Shown here one piece after another: positions 25,406-34,908 of a stretch of 64,000 nucleotides of DNA. A program made the position numbers and the translations under genes. Position 1 is the stretch's first letter; every line of letters begins with the position of its first letter. The stretch spans positions 62,001 to 126,000 of the forward strand of contig NZ_PKRQ01000008.1 in assembly GCF_002855575.1 (NCBI RefSeq), read 5' to 3'. The stretch comes from Tabrizicola sp. TH137. Lineage in GTDB: Bacteria > Pseudomonadota > Alphaproteobacteria > Rhodobacterales > Rhodobacteraceae. The notes below the pieces were generated by a model. The model had not been told where the DNA came from. It was given only the letters and a program-made list of their open reading frames with translations, and did not search any database.

Positions 25406-26227
25406 ATGACAGATCAGCGCGACCCTCTGGATGCAGAGGCATTTCACCGGACATCGACGCTTTTCCTTGAAAAGAGCAAGGTTCTGGCCCCTGAGGCGGT
25501 CGAGGAACTTGCACAGGACATTGTCCGCCGCCTGTCTGGCATGAAGCGCACCCCGAATGTTGCACCCGACGATCTTGCGCCGGCATCCCGAATCGCCGCG
25601 TTCTGCGATGCGCTGGTTCAACCGACGCCTTCTGCCGCGCTGTCCTTCATCCTGGACCGGCAGGCGGAGGGGGCGGATCGTCACGTTCTTCTTTACGGCT
25701 ACCTTGCCGGGGCCGCCCGGATGCTGGGCGCCCGCTGGGATGCGGACGAGAACAGCTTCTATGACGTGATCCACGGGACAGGCCATCTTTACGCCCTGAT
25801 GCGCGCCCTCTGGCCTGACAGGGAGCGGGAGGGCGGGTCCGCCTTCAACCGCCGCAACGCCCTTTTTGCCCTGGTGCCGGGCGAAACCCACAGCTTTGGC
25901 GTGACAGTGGCAGCAGAGACCTTCCGCGAGGCGGGATGGAGGATCGACCTCCAGATCGGGCTAGACCAGGAAGCCTTGGTCCAGCATGTCCGCCTAACGG
26001 AACCTGCGATCATCGGCTTGTCCCTCAGCACGCAGGACCGGCTGGCGGCGCTGATCCGGCTGGTGGTCGCACTGCGTCTGGTCCGACCGCAGGCCATCAT
26101 CGGCGTGGCCCCGGCAATCGACATGTCGGGTGATGTGCTGCACCGGGTTGTCGATATCGACGCCGTGTTTCGCGATGCGCGTGCGGCGGTGCGGGATCTG
26201 GACTGGATGCTTCAGCTTAGGGTCTGA
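25406..26227 (+). CDS. AerR/PpaA-like cobalamin or heme binding sensor protein
   Basis: This 273-residue protein has a helical cap (about residues 60-145, LLYGYLAGAARMLGARWDADENSFYDVIHGT) and a B12-binding-type Rossmann domain (about 150-265) with GETHSFGVTVAAETFREAGW. That block matches the DxHxxG cobalamin site except that Asp is Glu. The layout resembles AerR/PpaA and SCHIC-domain proteins, which sense light or redox and act as anti-repressors of photosynthesis genes. No photosynthesis genes are in this window. GGGGGA precedes the ATG at 25406. Confidence 0.68.
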   Translation: MTDQRDPLDAEAFHRTSTLFLEKSKVLAPEAVEELAQDIVRRLSGMKRTPNVAPDDLAPASRIAAFCDALVQPTPSAALSFILDRQAEGADRHVLLYGYLAGAARMLGARWDADENSFYDVIHGTGHLYALMRALWPDREREGGSAFNRRNALFALVPGETHSFGVTVAAETFREAGWRIDLQIGLDQEALVQHVRLTEPAIIGLSLSTQDRLAALIRLVVALRLVRPQAIIGVAPAIDMSGDVLHRVVDIDAVFRDARAAVRDLDWMLQLRV

Positions 26228-26301
26228 CCGTTCATCGGCTGGACGACGCAGCGGACCGGGGCCCTTGATTGGGCCGCGATTCTGATCGGGCAGAAGACGG
26301 G

Positions 26302-27327
26302 TCAGCCCTTCCCGGACAAGAGGAGGCGGACTTCCGGCGGCAAGGATGGTTGCGGACGATAGGCGCGCAGCTTGTCGCGCAGCACCCCGGAAAAGATGGG
26401 GGGGAAATTTGCGGGCGGATTGAGCGCAAAGGCCAGGGCGGCGGAGAGTCCATTCTGCGCCTTCTCATCCAGGAACCTGCGCAAAAGCCATCGCACCCGA
26501 ATTTCGGCAAGATGCTGTTGCAGGGCCGTCCGGGCGCCAGCGTCCATGTCCGGATTGCGGAGATTTTCTTCGCAGGCGGCCATCAGGGCGGCAAGGTCGC
26601 CTGTCCGGTGGCGACCGGAAAGAGACCCCTCGCGCACCAGCGCGACATAGCCGCAGCGATGCGACACCAGAAAACGCGCACCCGCAGCAAGCATGCGGAC
26701 GTAGAGATCGAAATCCTCGCCCAACCAGAGGTCCTCGTTGAAGCGCAGGCCGTGGCGGGTAAGGAAATCCCGCGAAAGCACGGGCTTCAGAAAGCCCAGT
26801 TCGCCACGATCGCCCCGTCCGGACCGCTGAAGATTGCCGACGGCGAAGGTGGCAAGATCGAGTTTCCGGATATGGGTATCGGCTGTCGGCACCCCTGAAA
26901 GAGGCTGAGAGGCGAGGCGTTCCGGCACGAAAGCGATGTTGTCGGCGATCATCTCCCAGTCGGAGATGGCGAAAAGAGACTGAAACCGGCCCGGCAGCAG
27001 GTAATCATCCGCGTCGAGAATGGCGATATAGGGCGACTGGCTTGCCGCGATCGCCCTGTTTCGCCCGGCGGATGGCCCGAGATTGGTATCGTTCCGCAGG
27101 ACTGTCAGCCGGGCGTCGCCCTTGGCGGCCTCGCGTGCCGCAGGGCCAGTGGCATCGGTAGAGGCGTCATCGACGACGACGACTTCTGCAACTTCCGGCT
27201 GATCCAATGCCGAGCTGACCGCTTGCGCGATGGTCGCCGATGCATTCCTGGCGGTGATGACGACGCAAACCGACGCTGTCACTTCTGCTGCCTTCCATCC
27301 GGGCGGGACCGGGATTTGCACCGGCAC
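26302..27327 (-). CDS. Family 2 glycosyltransferase
   Basis: This 341-residue GT-A glycosyltransferase begins with SVCVVITARNASATI and has the nucleotide-sugar motifs VVVDDASTDAT and YIAILDADDY, the latter holding the metal-binding DxD. The C-terminal 120 residues are helical and Arg-rich. It probably adds a sugar to a surface polysaccharide or glycolipid in the cytoplasm. It stands alone between unrelated genes, so its pathway is not shown by context. Confidence 0.82.
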   Translation of the reverse strand: MPVQIPVPPGWKAAEVTASVCVVITARNASATIAQAVSSALDQPEVAEVVVVDDASTDATGPAAREAAKGDARLTVLRNDTNLGPSAGRNRAIAASQSPYIAILDADDYLLPGRFQSLFAISDWEMIADNIAFVPERLASQPLSGVPTADTHIRKLDLATFAVGNLQRSGRGDRGELGFLKPVLSRDFLTRHGLRFNEDLWLGEDFDLYVRMLAAGARFLVSHRCGYVALVREGSLSGRHRTGDLAALMAACEENLRNPDMDAGARTALQQHLAEIRVRWLLRRFLDEKAQNGLSAALAFALNPPANFPPIFSGVLRDKLRAYRPQPSLPPEVRLLLSGKG

Positions 27328-27419
27328 ATGCGATTTGCGGGTTAATGGCTTCTGCGCATGGCCGGGTCAAGACATGGTTTGGGGCCAGTCCCGGCGGTTC
27401 CGATCCGGCGACCCGTCTG

Positions 27420-28379
27420 TCAGGCCAAGAGGCTTAGCGCCGTCTGTTCATCCGTGATCAGGGTGGTCGGGGAAACCGTCTTCATTGCAGCCATCAAGGC
27501 GATGCGCTTTTCCTTGCCGCCCGAGATGAGAACCCGTTCCGGGCAGCGGCGAAGGTCGTTCAGATCGGCAGAGATCACCCTCTCGTTCACCTCGTGGCTG
27601 ACCGGCGTCCCATCTTCGGAAATGAAATTGTAGAGGACATCGCCAACCGCCCCAGCCTCGATCAGCGAGCGGCGGTCCGCCTCGGTGATATAGCCGGTGC
27701 GATAGCTGGTGGTGAGCGTCGAGATGCCACCGACGGAGAGCAAGGCGACATCCAGGTTGCTTGCCATTTCGAAGATCGCGGAGAGACCGCAGCGTTCGAG
27801 CAGCGCATGTTTGGTTTCGGGACTGTCTACCACAGCCGGGGCGGGGATCAGGAACCCTTCGCCCTGGAAGAGTTCGGCGAATTGCCAGGCGAATTCCGCA
27901 GGGTTGAAGCGGCGGGCGGCCGCAATCCCGCCGAGCAGAGAGACCACACGAAAGTTTTCGAGCGTTTCGCCACTGATGAAGGGTAGTGAATTGTAGAGGG
28001 TACGACCCCAACCCACCCCGACTGTCATGCCGGATTTCATCAGCCCCGAAACGAAGCTTCCGGCCGCAGCGGCGATGACGCGGACCGGATCTTCCTCGGG
28101 ATCGGCGAAGGGGGCGACGATCACGCGGTTGATGCCATAGGCCGTTTCGATGCGCCGCTCCAGATCAGTGAGTTCCGCGAGCGGCGCAGAGACGGTGACG
28201 CGCACCTCATTTCGGCGGCGGGCGTCGGCGAGGAGGCGCACCACCATGACCCGGTTTATCCCGAGCTGCTGGGCGATGTCGTTCTGGGTGATCCCCTCGA
28301 CATGATACAGCCAGACCGCGCGGGCGCGCAGCCTGTCTGCCTCACTTTGCGCAGCGGTGGCCTGCCGTCCAGCCTGCAT
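27420..28379 (-). CDS. SorC-family sugar-phosphate responsive regulator
   Basis: This 319-residue regulator has an N-terminal HTH (GITQNDIAQQLGINRVMVVRLLADARR) and a C-terminal SorC sugar-binding domain (VGVGWGRTLY, VSLLGGIAAARRF, DVALLSVGGI). Family members sense phosphorylated sugars or sugar lactones and control the neighbouring catabolic operon. It lies 39 bp downstream of the E2 gene, the last gene of the leftward unit, and would bind the repeats at 33122-33241. Its ligand could be a phosphorylated pathway intermediate. Confidence 0.85.
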   Translation of the reverse strand: MQAGRQATAAQSEADRLRARAVWLYHVEGITQNDIAQQLGINRVMVVRLLADARRRNEVRVTVSAPLAELTDLERRIETAYGINRVIVAPFADPEEDPVRVIAAAAGSFVSGLMKSGMTVGVGWGRTLYNSLPFISGETLENFRVVSLLGGIAAARRFNPAEFAWQFAELFQGEGFLIPAPAVVDSPETKHALLERCGLSAIFEMASNLDVALLSVGGISTLTTSYRTGYITEADRRSLIEAGAVGDVLYNFISEDGTPVSHEVNERVISADLNDLRRCPERVLISGGKEKRIALMAAMKTVSPTTLITDEQTALSLLA

Positions 28380-28418
28380 GAGCCTTCCTCGGTCTTGGCC
28401 CTGTCATCCGCTTACCGC

Positions 28419-29738
28419 CTACATCAAGAGATGGCGCACAAGGATACGAGCGACACGGTCAGGGCATTCCAGCTGCGGAACATGACCCGCATCCGCCAAA
28501 AGGTGAAGAGCGAAATCGCCGGTGATCGACAGGGCCTGTCGCCAAGGGAGGATATGGTCGCTGCGCCCCCAGAGGATCGCGGTCGGGATTTCCAGCCGGG
28601 ACAGGGCCGGACGCAGATCGAAGGGCTGGACACCGTCGGGGAAGAGGATTTCGGCCAGCTCGGCCTGGAAGGCGCGCAGGGCCGGATCAGCCCGCAGACG
28701 CATTGCCGCGCGGGCATAGTCGTCGCTGATCCCGTCGGGCGTTGCGGTCAGACGGCGAAGCCAGGGTGCCAGGCTTTCGGCGCGGGTCGCACGGGTGATG
28801 CCGGTCAGCGCCTGCGCGTCGATTTCGGGGCCAAGTCCTGCGGGCGCGATGAGCGCGAGCGACCGGATGCGCCGGGCGCGGATGTCGGCAGCGGCAAGAG
28901 CCAGAGCACCGCCGAGCGAATGACCCAGAAGATCGACCTTGTCATGGCCGCGCGTTACGTCGTCCAAAGCCTCGACCACCATGCGGGCCAGTTCGGCGAA
29001 ACTGCCGAGCCTGCGGCGCGGGGAACGGCCGTGGCCAGGCAGGTCGATACGGATCAGCGGCCGATCGGCCCCAAGTGCCTTTTCGAGCGGGGCCCAGCTT
29101 TGGCTGTCGGCCGTGAAGCCATGGATCAGGACCAGCGGAACACCGGTCCCCTTGCGGCTGGAGACATGGAGGGGGCCGGGCTGTGCCGACCAGGCCCCTG
29201 CCCCGGGCGATGCAAGGGCCGGAGCCTCGACGCGGTGGGCCAGAAAGGCAGCGACATCGTCGCGCTGGATACGCCCGCGCGGGCCGGTGCCGGGAACCTC
29301 TTCAAGGGTGATGCCGGAGGCACGGGCCGCAGCGCGGGCGGCAGGGGTGGCGCGCAGGCCCGGTGCGACGGCGGGATCGGCCTGAGGAATGGCAGCCGGA
29401 TGCGCCGTTGCTGTGGGCACCGGTTCCACTGTCTTTGCGACCGGCGCTTCGGGTTCGGGTGCTGCGGTCGTCTGGATCGGCGTTTCTGCGACGGTTTCGC
29501 CTTCGGCATAGATCAGGGCAACGACGGTGCCGACCGCGACCATGTCACCCGGCTGGGCCGTGACGGACAGGAGGCGACCGGAGGCGGGGGATTCCACCTC
29601 CATCGCAGCCTTGTCCGTTTCGATGTCGAACAGCGGCGCGCCCTTTGCGACAGTCTCGCCCTCGGCGACATGCCACGTGGCAAGCTTGCCATGGGACATG
29701 TCCATGTCCACCTTGGGCAGGATCACTTCGACCGGCAT
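28419..29738 (-). CDS. Acetoin-dehydrogenase-type E2: lipoyl domain plus alpha/beta hydrolase
   Basis: This 439-residue protein has three parts. The lipoyl domain covers residues 1-80 with the lipoylated Lys43 in TDKAAMEVES. A linker and E3-binding domain (about 127-165, TPAARAAARASGITLEEVPGTG) follow. Residues 195-439 form an alpha/beta hydrolase with nucleophile Ser274 in LGHSLGG, an Asp in WGRSDHILP and a His in DAGHVPQLE. This fold replaces the usual acyltransferase domain and is the hallmark of AcoC of the acetoin dehydrogenase complex. It accepts the acetyl group cut from an alpha-ketol and passes it to CoA. No E3 gene is in the window. Confidence 0.85.
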   Translation of the reverse strand: MPVEVILPKVDMDMSHGKLATWHVAEGETVAKGAPLFDIETDKAAMEVESPASGRLLSVTAQPGDMVAVGTVVALIYAEGETVAETPIQTTAAPEPEAPVAKTVEPVPTATAHPAAIPQADPAVAPGLRATPAARAAARASGITLEEVPGTGPRGRIQRDDVAAFLAHRVEAPALASPGAGAWSAQPGPLHVSSRKGTGVPLVLIHGFTADSQSWAPLEKALGADRPLIRIDLPGHGRSPRRRLGSFAELARMVVEALDDVTRGHDKVDLLGHSLGGALALAAADIRARRIRSLALIAPAGLGPEIDAQALTGITRATRAESLAPWLRRLTATPDGISDDYARAAMRLRADPALRAFQAELAEILFPDGVQPFDLRPALSRLEIPTAILWGRSDHILPWRQALSITGDFALHLLADAGHVPQLECPDRVARILVRHLLM

Positions 29739-29741
29739 GGA

Positions 29742-30752
29742 TCAGACCTCGCGCCGGGCGAGACGGCGGGCGGCGGCTTCTATGGTTTCGACCTGCGGCA
29801 CGGCGGCGCGTTCCAGATCGGGGTTGTAAGGCACAGGTGCATCGGCTGCACCAAGACGGAGGATCGGCGCATCGAGATGGTCGAAGGCATCACTTTCGGC
29901 AACCATCGCGCTGATCTCGGCCCCAACGCCGAAGGCCTTTACCCCTTCATAGACCACCATCAGCCGCCCGGTCTTGCGCACCGAGGCAAGGATCGTCTCT
30001 GCGTCGATCGGACGGATGGAGCGCAGGTCGATCACCTCGGCGCTGATCCCTTCGGCGGCGAGCCGTTCGGCGGCTTCGAGCGCACGGTGCACCATGATGG
30101 AACCGGCAACGATGGTCAGATCCGTACCCGACCGGCGCACCAGGGCCTTTCCGATGGGGGTAAGGTAGCTGCCTTCGGGAACGTGACCCTTCATCTTGTA
30201 GAGCAGCTTGTGCTCGAAGATCATCACAGGGTCGGGATCGGCCAGCGCGGAGAGAAGCATGCCCTTGGCATCTTCCGGCGTCGCCGGCTGGAGGACCTTG
30301 AGCCCCGGAACATGGCCGAACCAGGCCTCGATGGATTGGGAATGCTGCGCGGCCGCCCCGGTGCCGGACCCGGCAGGAAGGCGGAAGACGACGGGGACCG
30401 AAGCCTCGCCCCCGAGCATGTAGCGCAGCTTGGCGGCCTGATTGACGATCTGCTCCATCGCCAACATCGCGAAATCCGAGAACTGGAATTCGTAGATCGG
30501 CTTGAGCCCGGTCAGCGCCGCCCCGACCGCCACGCCGGCCCCCCCCAGTTCCGAGATCGGCGTATCCATCACGCGATCCGGACCGAAGCGATCCACAAGG
30601 TCCAGCGTGACCTGGAAGGCGCCGCCATAGACACCGATATCTTCGCCCATGAGGATGACGGTGGGATCGTTTTCCATGGCGATGGCCATCGCCTCGCGGA
30701 TGGCTTCGGAATAGGACAGGACCCGGAGGCCGGTCTCGGTCATGGCGTTCAT
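29742..30752 (-). CDS. Acetoin/2-oxoacid dehydrogenase E1 component, beta subunit
   Basis: This 336-residue thiamine-diphosphate enzyme subunit has the transketolase pyrimidine-binding domain ([30 protein letters not shown]) with the catalytic Glu, and the C-terminal transketolase domain ([16 protein letters not shown]). It forms the alpha2beta2 E1 that breaks the C-C bond and loads the acetyl unit on lipoate. The ATG at 30752 lies one base after the alpha stop codon; a longer frame would overlap alpha. Sequence alone does not separate acetoin from pyruvate specificity; the AcoC-type E2 favours acetoin-like ketols. Confidence 0.86.
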   Translation of the reverse strand: MNAMTETGLRVLSYSEAIREAMAIAMENDPTVILMGEDIGVYGGAFQVTLDLVDRFGPDRVMDTPISELGGAGVAVGAALTGLKPIYEFQFSDFAMLAMEQIVNQAAKLRYMLGGEASVPVVFRLPAGSGTGAAAQHSQSIEAWFGHVPGLKVLQPATPEDAKGMLLSALADPDPVMIFEHKLLYKMKGHVPEGSYLTPIGKALVRRSGTDLTIVAGSIMVHRALEAAERLAAEGISAEVIDLRSIRPIDAETILASVRKTGRLMVVYEGVKAFGVGAEISAMVAESDAFDHLDAPILRLGAADAPVPYNPDLERAAVPQVETIEAAARRLARREV

Positions 30753-30753
30753 G

Positions 30754-31764
30754 TCAGTTCTCCGCGTAGACATAGCGGGTCACGTCGCCAATCGCGGGGG
30801 CGGGACTGGATTTCGCGAAGGCGATGCCTGCCTCGACCTCGGCCATTGCCTCGGCGGCGACGGCATCGGCTGCCGCTTCGTCGAGGATGCCATGGGCGAT
30901 CAGTTCGGAACGGAAACGCGCGATGGGATCGCGGGTCATCCATTCCTCGATCTCTTCCTTTGTCCGATACCGGTTGCGATCAGACTTGGAATGGCCCCGC
31001 CAGCGGTAGGTGACGTTTTCCACGAGGCTGGGCCCGTCACCGGCGCGGGCACGGACGATGGCAGCATGAACCGCCTCGGCCACGGCAGAGAAGTCGTTTC
31101 CATCCACAGTGATGCCGGGCATTGAATAGGCGCTGGCCCGGTCGGCGATGTGGCGCACCGCAGTCGAGCGCGTCACGGCGGTGGACATGCCGTAGCCGTT
31201 GTTTTCACAAACGAAGATGACCGGGAGTTTCCAGACGGAGGCCATGTTCAGCGCTTCGTGGAAGGCACCTTCATTATTGGCGCCATCGCCAAAGAAGCAG
31301 ACCGTGACATCGTCGCGGCCAAGCCGTTTCGCAGTCAGGGCCGCGCCCACGGCGATGGGCAGGCCCCCACCCACAATGCCATTGGCACCCAGATTGCCGG
31401 TGCGGACATCAGCGATATGCATGGAGCCGCCGCGCCCGTGGCAGTACCCCGTCTCCTTGCCGAAGAATTCGGCGAACATCCGGCCCACATCGGCCCCCTT
31501 CGCGATGCAATGGCCATGCCCGCGATGGGTTGAGGTGATCTTGTCCGCATCCGTCAATTCCATGCAGGTGGCCATCGCGCTGGCCTCCTGTCCGATGGAG
31601 AGGTGCATCGTCCCGTGGATCAGGCCGCGCATATAGCTGTCTTCGGCCCCTTCCTCGAAGCGGCGGATCAGATACATGCGGCGCAGCGCTTCGCGCAGTT
31701 GAGCGGGAGCATAGGTCCGGATGGCGAAAGGCCGGTTGTCGGTGGCGGGGGCGTCCGATGTCAT
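30754..31764 (-). CDS. Acetoin/2-oxoacid dehydrogenase E1 component, alpha subunit
   Basis: This 336-residue subunit carries the ThDP-binding motif [15 protein letters not shown] beginning at residue 159 and ending near ENN. It also has [10 protein letters not shown], the activation-loop region [19 protein letters not shown], and [11 protein letters not shown], typical of AcoA and PdhA. The start overlaps the stop of the DRL gene by one base, so the dehydrogenase complex and the DRL enzyme are expressed together. This coupling is the main reason to place both in one pathway. Confidence 0.86.
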   Translation of the reverse strand: MTSDAPATDNRPFAIRTYAPAQLREALRRMYLIRRFEEGAEDSYMRGLIHGTMHLSIGQEASAMATCMELTDADKITSTHRGHGHCIAKGADVGRMFAEFFGKETGYCHGRGGSMHIADVRTGNLGANGIVGGGLPIAVGAALTAKRLGRDDVTVCFFGDGANNEGAFHEALNMASVWKLPVIFVCENNGYGMSTAVTRSTAVRHIADRASAYSMPGITVDGNDFSAVAEAVHAAIVRARAGDGPSLVENVTYRWRGHSKSDRNRYRTKEEIEEWMTRDPIARFRSELIAHGILDEAAADAVAAEAMAEVEAGIAFAKSSPAPAIGDVTRYVYAEN

Positions 31765-33086
31765 CAGGCCAGCCCCAGCATCTTGTCCTGCCGCGCCCGG
31801 AGCGCGGCGATCCGGCTGTCGGCGGGCAGGGCCGTGTTGGCCGTCGTGATCAACTCACCCTTGCGGATCGGCGCTGTGACCCGCCCTCCGGCCAGCAGGC
31901 CACAGGGGATGGCTGCGGCCTGGCGGGCCTCTTCCACCGTCATGATCCAGGCTCGGTAGCAGTATTCACCGATCTGGTCGAGCGTATCGCCCACCGCGAT
32001 GTCTTTCTTGGCAACGGCGCAGACCTCGGCCACGGGGCGATCCAGCGGCACCATGTCGGCCTTGCCGTAAAGGACGGCGCGCGCGCAGGTGAGCGGCACT
32101 TCCAGCGAGGTCAGGTGATAGGGGCGGAAGAAGGTGAAGTAGGGCCCCTTGCCCATCTTCAGATCCTCCATCCGCTCCCAGATGCGGGGATGATCCATCT
32201 CGGCCACGACAAAGACGCCGGGCGCGACCCCTTTGCCGATGGTGTAGTCAACCCGACCTTCACCGGAAGACAGCACGCCCCCAGCAGATTCCGGGATCAG
32301 CACGCGGTTCAGCTCGTCGCGCGCGGCGGCCGGTCCATGCATCCCCGGCTTGTCGGGGATGAGACCGGTGGCGTTGGCGATGGCTGCCATCTCGACCATG
32401 GTCTTCGAACCGTCCACGAATTCCACCAGCATCCGGGGGTTCATGTGGCGGCGGATCGCTTCTTCGGTATAGGCGTCCGGCGTGGCATCTATGTTGAGAG
32501 GGTTGTTCTTGCCCTTTCCGGCCGAGACGATTCGATGGCCCATGGCCGAGACAAACTCGATCAGTTCCATACAGGAGGACGGTTCGTCGCCCGCACCCAG
32601 GGAATAGACGACGCCAAGCCGTTCGGCCTCGGACCGAAGATAGGCGCCGATGGTGACATCGGCCTCGACATTCATCATCACAAGATGCTTGCCGCGTTCC
32701 ATCGCGCGCAGGCCGATCTCGGCACCCACGGCAGGGACGCCGGTCGCATCGACAACCACGTCGATCAGCCCCGCGTCGAGGAGGGCATCGACATTGTCGG
32801 TAACGGCCACCTTGCCCTTCTCCATCGCGGCGGATGCCGCATCGGCGGTGGAGACCTCCTGCACGCGGTCCCTGTTCCCATAGGCGATTTCCACGGACTT
32901 TGCCGCTGCGCCCGGCTTCAACTCGCTGATGGCGCCGATCTCGATTCCCGTCATATGGGCGACCCGGCTGACGATATCGGTGCCCATTTCACCCGCGCCG
33001 ACCAGCCCGATCCGAATCGGTTTCCCGGTTGCTGCCCTGGCGGCGAGGTCTCGGGCCAGTCCCGTAAGGGCGACATTGGTGGGCAT
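31764..33086 (-). CDS. DRL-type (DXR-like) reductoisomerase, homoserine dehydrogenase-like with SAF domain
   Basis: This 440-residue protein has an N-terminal NAD(P)-binding domain (GAGEMG at residues 30-35), a central domain with SLGAGDEPSSCMELIEFV and AGKGKNNPLN, and a C-terminal SAF domain (about 350-420, AVAKKDIAVGDTLDQIG). This architecture is that of DRL from Brucella abortus, which interconverts 1-deoxy-D-xylulose 5-phosphate and 2-C-methyl-D-erythritol 4-phosphate and is unrelated in sequence to DXR. Many bacteria with DRL-like genes also have DXR, so a catabolic use is possible. It is the first gene of the leftward operon. Family placement is from memory of the conserved blocks. Confidence 0.72.
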   Translation of the reverse strand: MPTNVALTGLARDLAARAATGKPIRIGLVGAGEMGTDIVSRVAHMTGIEIGAISELKPGAAAKSVEIAYGNRDRVQEVSTADAASAAMEKGKVAVTDNVDALLDAGLIDVVVDATGVPAVGAEIGLRAMERGKHLVMMNVEADVTIGAYLRSEAERLGVVYSLGAGDEPSSCMELIEFVSAMGHRIVSAGKGKNNPLNIDATPDAYTEEAIRRHMNPRMLVEFVDGSKTMVEMAAIANATGLIPDKPGMHGPAAARDELNRVLIPESAGGVLSSGEGRVDYTIGKGVAPGVFVVAEMDHPRIWERMEDLKMGKGPYFTFFRPYHLTSLEVPLTCARAVLYGKADMVPLDRPVAEVCAVAKKDIAVGDTLDQIGEYCYRAWIMTVEEARQAAAIPCGLLAGGRVTAPIRKGELITTANTALPADSRIAALRARQDKMLGLA

Positions 33087-33121
33087 GGGCGATCTCCTGC
33101 GAGCGTTTCAGAGACCGTAGA

Positions 33122-33154
33122 TGAACTATTGTTTTTCTGTCAATCAAGAGTTCA
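33122..33154. promoter_or_regulatory. Operator-like inverted repeat, leftward promoter region
   Basis: TGAACT at 33122-33127 and AGTTCA at 33149-33154 form an inverted repeat with a 21-base AT-rich spacer. TTGACA on the minus strand (33143-33138) lies between the arms and could be the -35 box for the DRL/acetoin-type operon. A related repeat lies at 33208-33241, so one regulator could control both directions. Confidence 0.5.
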
Positions 33155-33189
33155 CGCCGCACCGCAGCAAATCCACGACGAAATTGTCG

Positions 33190-33241
33190 TTGACAGGTCG
33201 CCGGACCTGAACACACTATGGGTTTGCGAAACGAAAGTTCA
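33190..33241 (+). promoter_or_regulatory. Promoter and second operator-like repeat for the ABC transporter operon
   Basis: TTGACA at 33190-33195 and CACTAT at 33214-33219 are spaced 18 bases and fit a sigma-70 promoter reading to the right. TGAACA at 33208-33213 and AGTTCA at 33236-33241 flank the -10 box with a 22-base spacer. AGTTCACGC occurs here and at 33149-33157 as a 9-bp direct repeat. Binding at this place would block the promoter. Confidence 0.5.
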
Positions 33242-33349
33242 CGCAACGCTGTGAGCGCTGTCAATGCGTCCTGAGGAGACCGCAGAGACGATCTGTTTGC
33301 ACCGCGCGCGGCGGCACGTTCAAGTATCGCCAAAGGGAGGACGATAAGA

Positions 33350-34903
33350 ATGACCATACGTTTGGGGGGAATGTCCCGCCGCTCGTTCCTGCGTACGGGG
33401 GCCGCCTTTGGCGTCGCCACCGGCGCAAGCGGGCTTACGCTGCCGGCGCTGGCGCAAGAGGGCCTGCCCGATATCCAGGCCACGCTCGACACGATCACCG
33501 TGGAGAAATACGTCCGCGAGGATTACCGCAAGCTTTACAACATGTCGAACGAGCCGCTTTGGGACCCGGCGAAGGACTGGATCCGTACCGTCGACTGGGA
33601 GGCCGTGCGCAGCCAGCTTGCCGGAACCACAGTGCGCTTTGCCATCGGTGCGGCTGACCAGGAATCGGCCGCCGAAGGCCTGAAGCCGTTCGAGGCCCTG
33701 TCGGGCATCAAGGTCGAGCTTGTTCCGATCCCGGATGACAGCATCTATGACAAGGCGATCTCGGAGTTCATCTCGGGCAACGCTTCCTTCGACGCGTTGC
33801 AGTTCTTCTCGGCCTGGCTGGGCGATTTCGCCGCTCCGGGCTTCCTTGCGCCGCTGGACGAATATGCGGCCAAGTGGAACCTGCCGCTGGACGACTTCTA
33901 CGATACCTACCGGCTGAACTATGGCTATTTCAACGGCCAGCTCGTCGGTATCCCCTTCGACTGCGACATCCAGATGGTCCATCTGCGCAAGTCGATCATG
34001 GAGCCGATCCTTGGCGGGCCGATCGACCTTGCCACCTCTGTGCCGACCTATGACGACCTGATCCGCATCACCGCCGAAGCGAACAAGCTGGGCGGTGGCG
34101 TGGCGGGCATCGGCCTGCTGGGTGCGCGCGGTTTCTGGTCCACTTACACCTGGGAGCACATCGCCGCGCAGGCGGGCATGCAGCTCTTCGATGACAAGTG
34201 GAACCCGACGCTGAACACCGATGCCGGCATGAAGGGCATGGAGATCCTTCTGGCGCTGGCCCAGAACGCGATCGAAGGCATCGCGGGTGCTGGCTGGGGC
34301 GAGAACCGCGCCGCCTGGCTGGGCGGTCAGGTCGCCGCGAACATCAGCTGGCAGGACAGCGGCACGCAGGCGATGCGTCCCGACCAGAGCCAGATCGTGG
34401 ACGACTTCGTCACGATCTATGAACCGCGCATCACCGGCGGCGTCTTTGCCCCGCCGAATATCGCGGGTTCGACCTCGGTGGTGACGGCGACCAGCCAGAA
34501 CCCCGAAGGCGCCTTCCTGATGCTGGCCTTCCTGACCACCTCGTCGATCATGGCGATGAACGAGGCGAATGCGAACGGCGTGGCACCGGGCTATCGGTCT
34601 GTTCTTTCGAATGAACGACTGCGCGCCGTGTCGCAGCCCATGAAGGTCTGGGCGGACAGCCTTGAGCATGCATGGTGCTCGCCGCGTCTGCCGGGGATGT
34701 TCGAGATGGAACAGGCCCTTGGCAACGAGATCAACCGGGCCATCACCGGGCAGATCACGGCGAAGGAAGCGCTGGACAACGGTCAGGCCGCCTGGAAGGC
34801 CATCATGGAGAAGAACGGGTTCAAGGACGGCGCGGGACCGGTCGACTATGCGGCGGTGGCCCCCGGGCTTTACGTCGGTGGCGGCAAGCCCCTGCCCTTC
34901 TGA
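33350..34903 (+). CDS. Tat-exported sugar-type ABC transporter substrate-binding protein
   Basis: This 517-residue protein belongs to the family 1 extracellular solute-binding proteins used for sugars and polyols. The twin-arginine signal MSRRSFLRTGAAFG with cleavage after ALA is clear. The mature protein has WQDSGTQAMRP and a C-terminal helical region usual for the family, though it is longer than MalE types (about 400). GGGAGG lies ten bases before the ATG. It heads the operon binding protein, two permeases, ATPase, kinase. Confidence 0.85.
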   Translation: MTIRLGGMSRRSFLRTGAAFGVATGASGLTLPALAQEGLPDIQATLDTITVEKYVREDYRKLYNMSNEPLWDPAKDWIRTVDWEAVRSQLAGTTVRFAIGAADQESAAEGLKPFEALSGIKVELVPIPDDSIYDKAISEFISGNASFDALQFFSAWLGDFAAPGFLAPLDEYAAKWNLPLDDFYDTYRLNYGYFNGQLVGIPFDCDIQMVHLRKSIMEPILGGPIDLATSVPTYDDLIRITAEANKLGGGVAGIGLLGARGFWSTYTWEHIAAQAGMQLFDDKWNPTLNTDAGMKGMEILLALAQNAIEGIAGAGWGENRAAWLGGQVAANISWQDSGTQAMRPDQSQIVDDFVTIYEPRITGGVFAPPNIAGSTSVVTATSQNPEGAFLMLAFLTTSSIMAMNEANANGVAPGYRSVLSNERLRAVSQPMKVWADSLEHAWCSPRLPGMFEMEQALGNEINRAITGQITAKEALDNGQAAWKAIMEKNGFKDGAGPVDYAAVAPGLYVGGGKPLPF

Positions 34904-34908
34904 TCCTG

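Noticed and set aside
25406-26227. Part of a photosynthesis gene cluster
   Set aside because: No bch, crt, puf or ppsR genes occur in the window; only an AerR/PpaA-like protein is present.
28302-31013. A 903-codon plus-strand frame opposite the acetoin-type dehydrogenase genes
   Set aside because: Composition is Gly, Asp, Arg and His rich and unlike any protein family; the minus strand has intact E1 and E2 genes.
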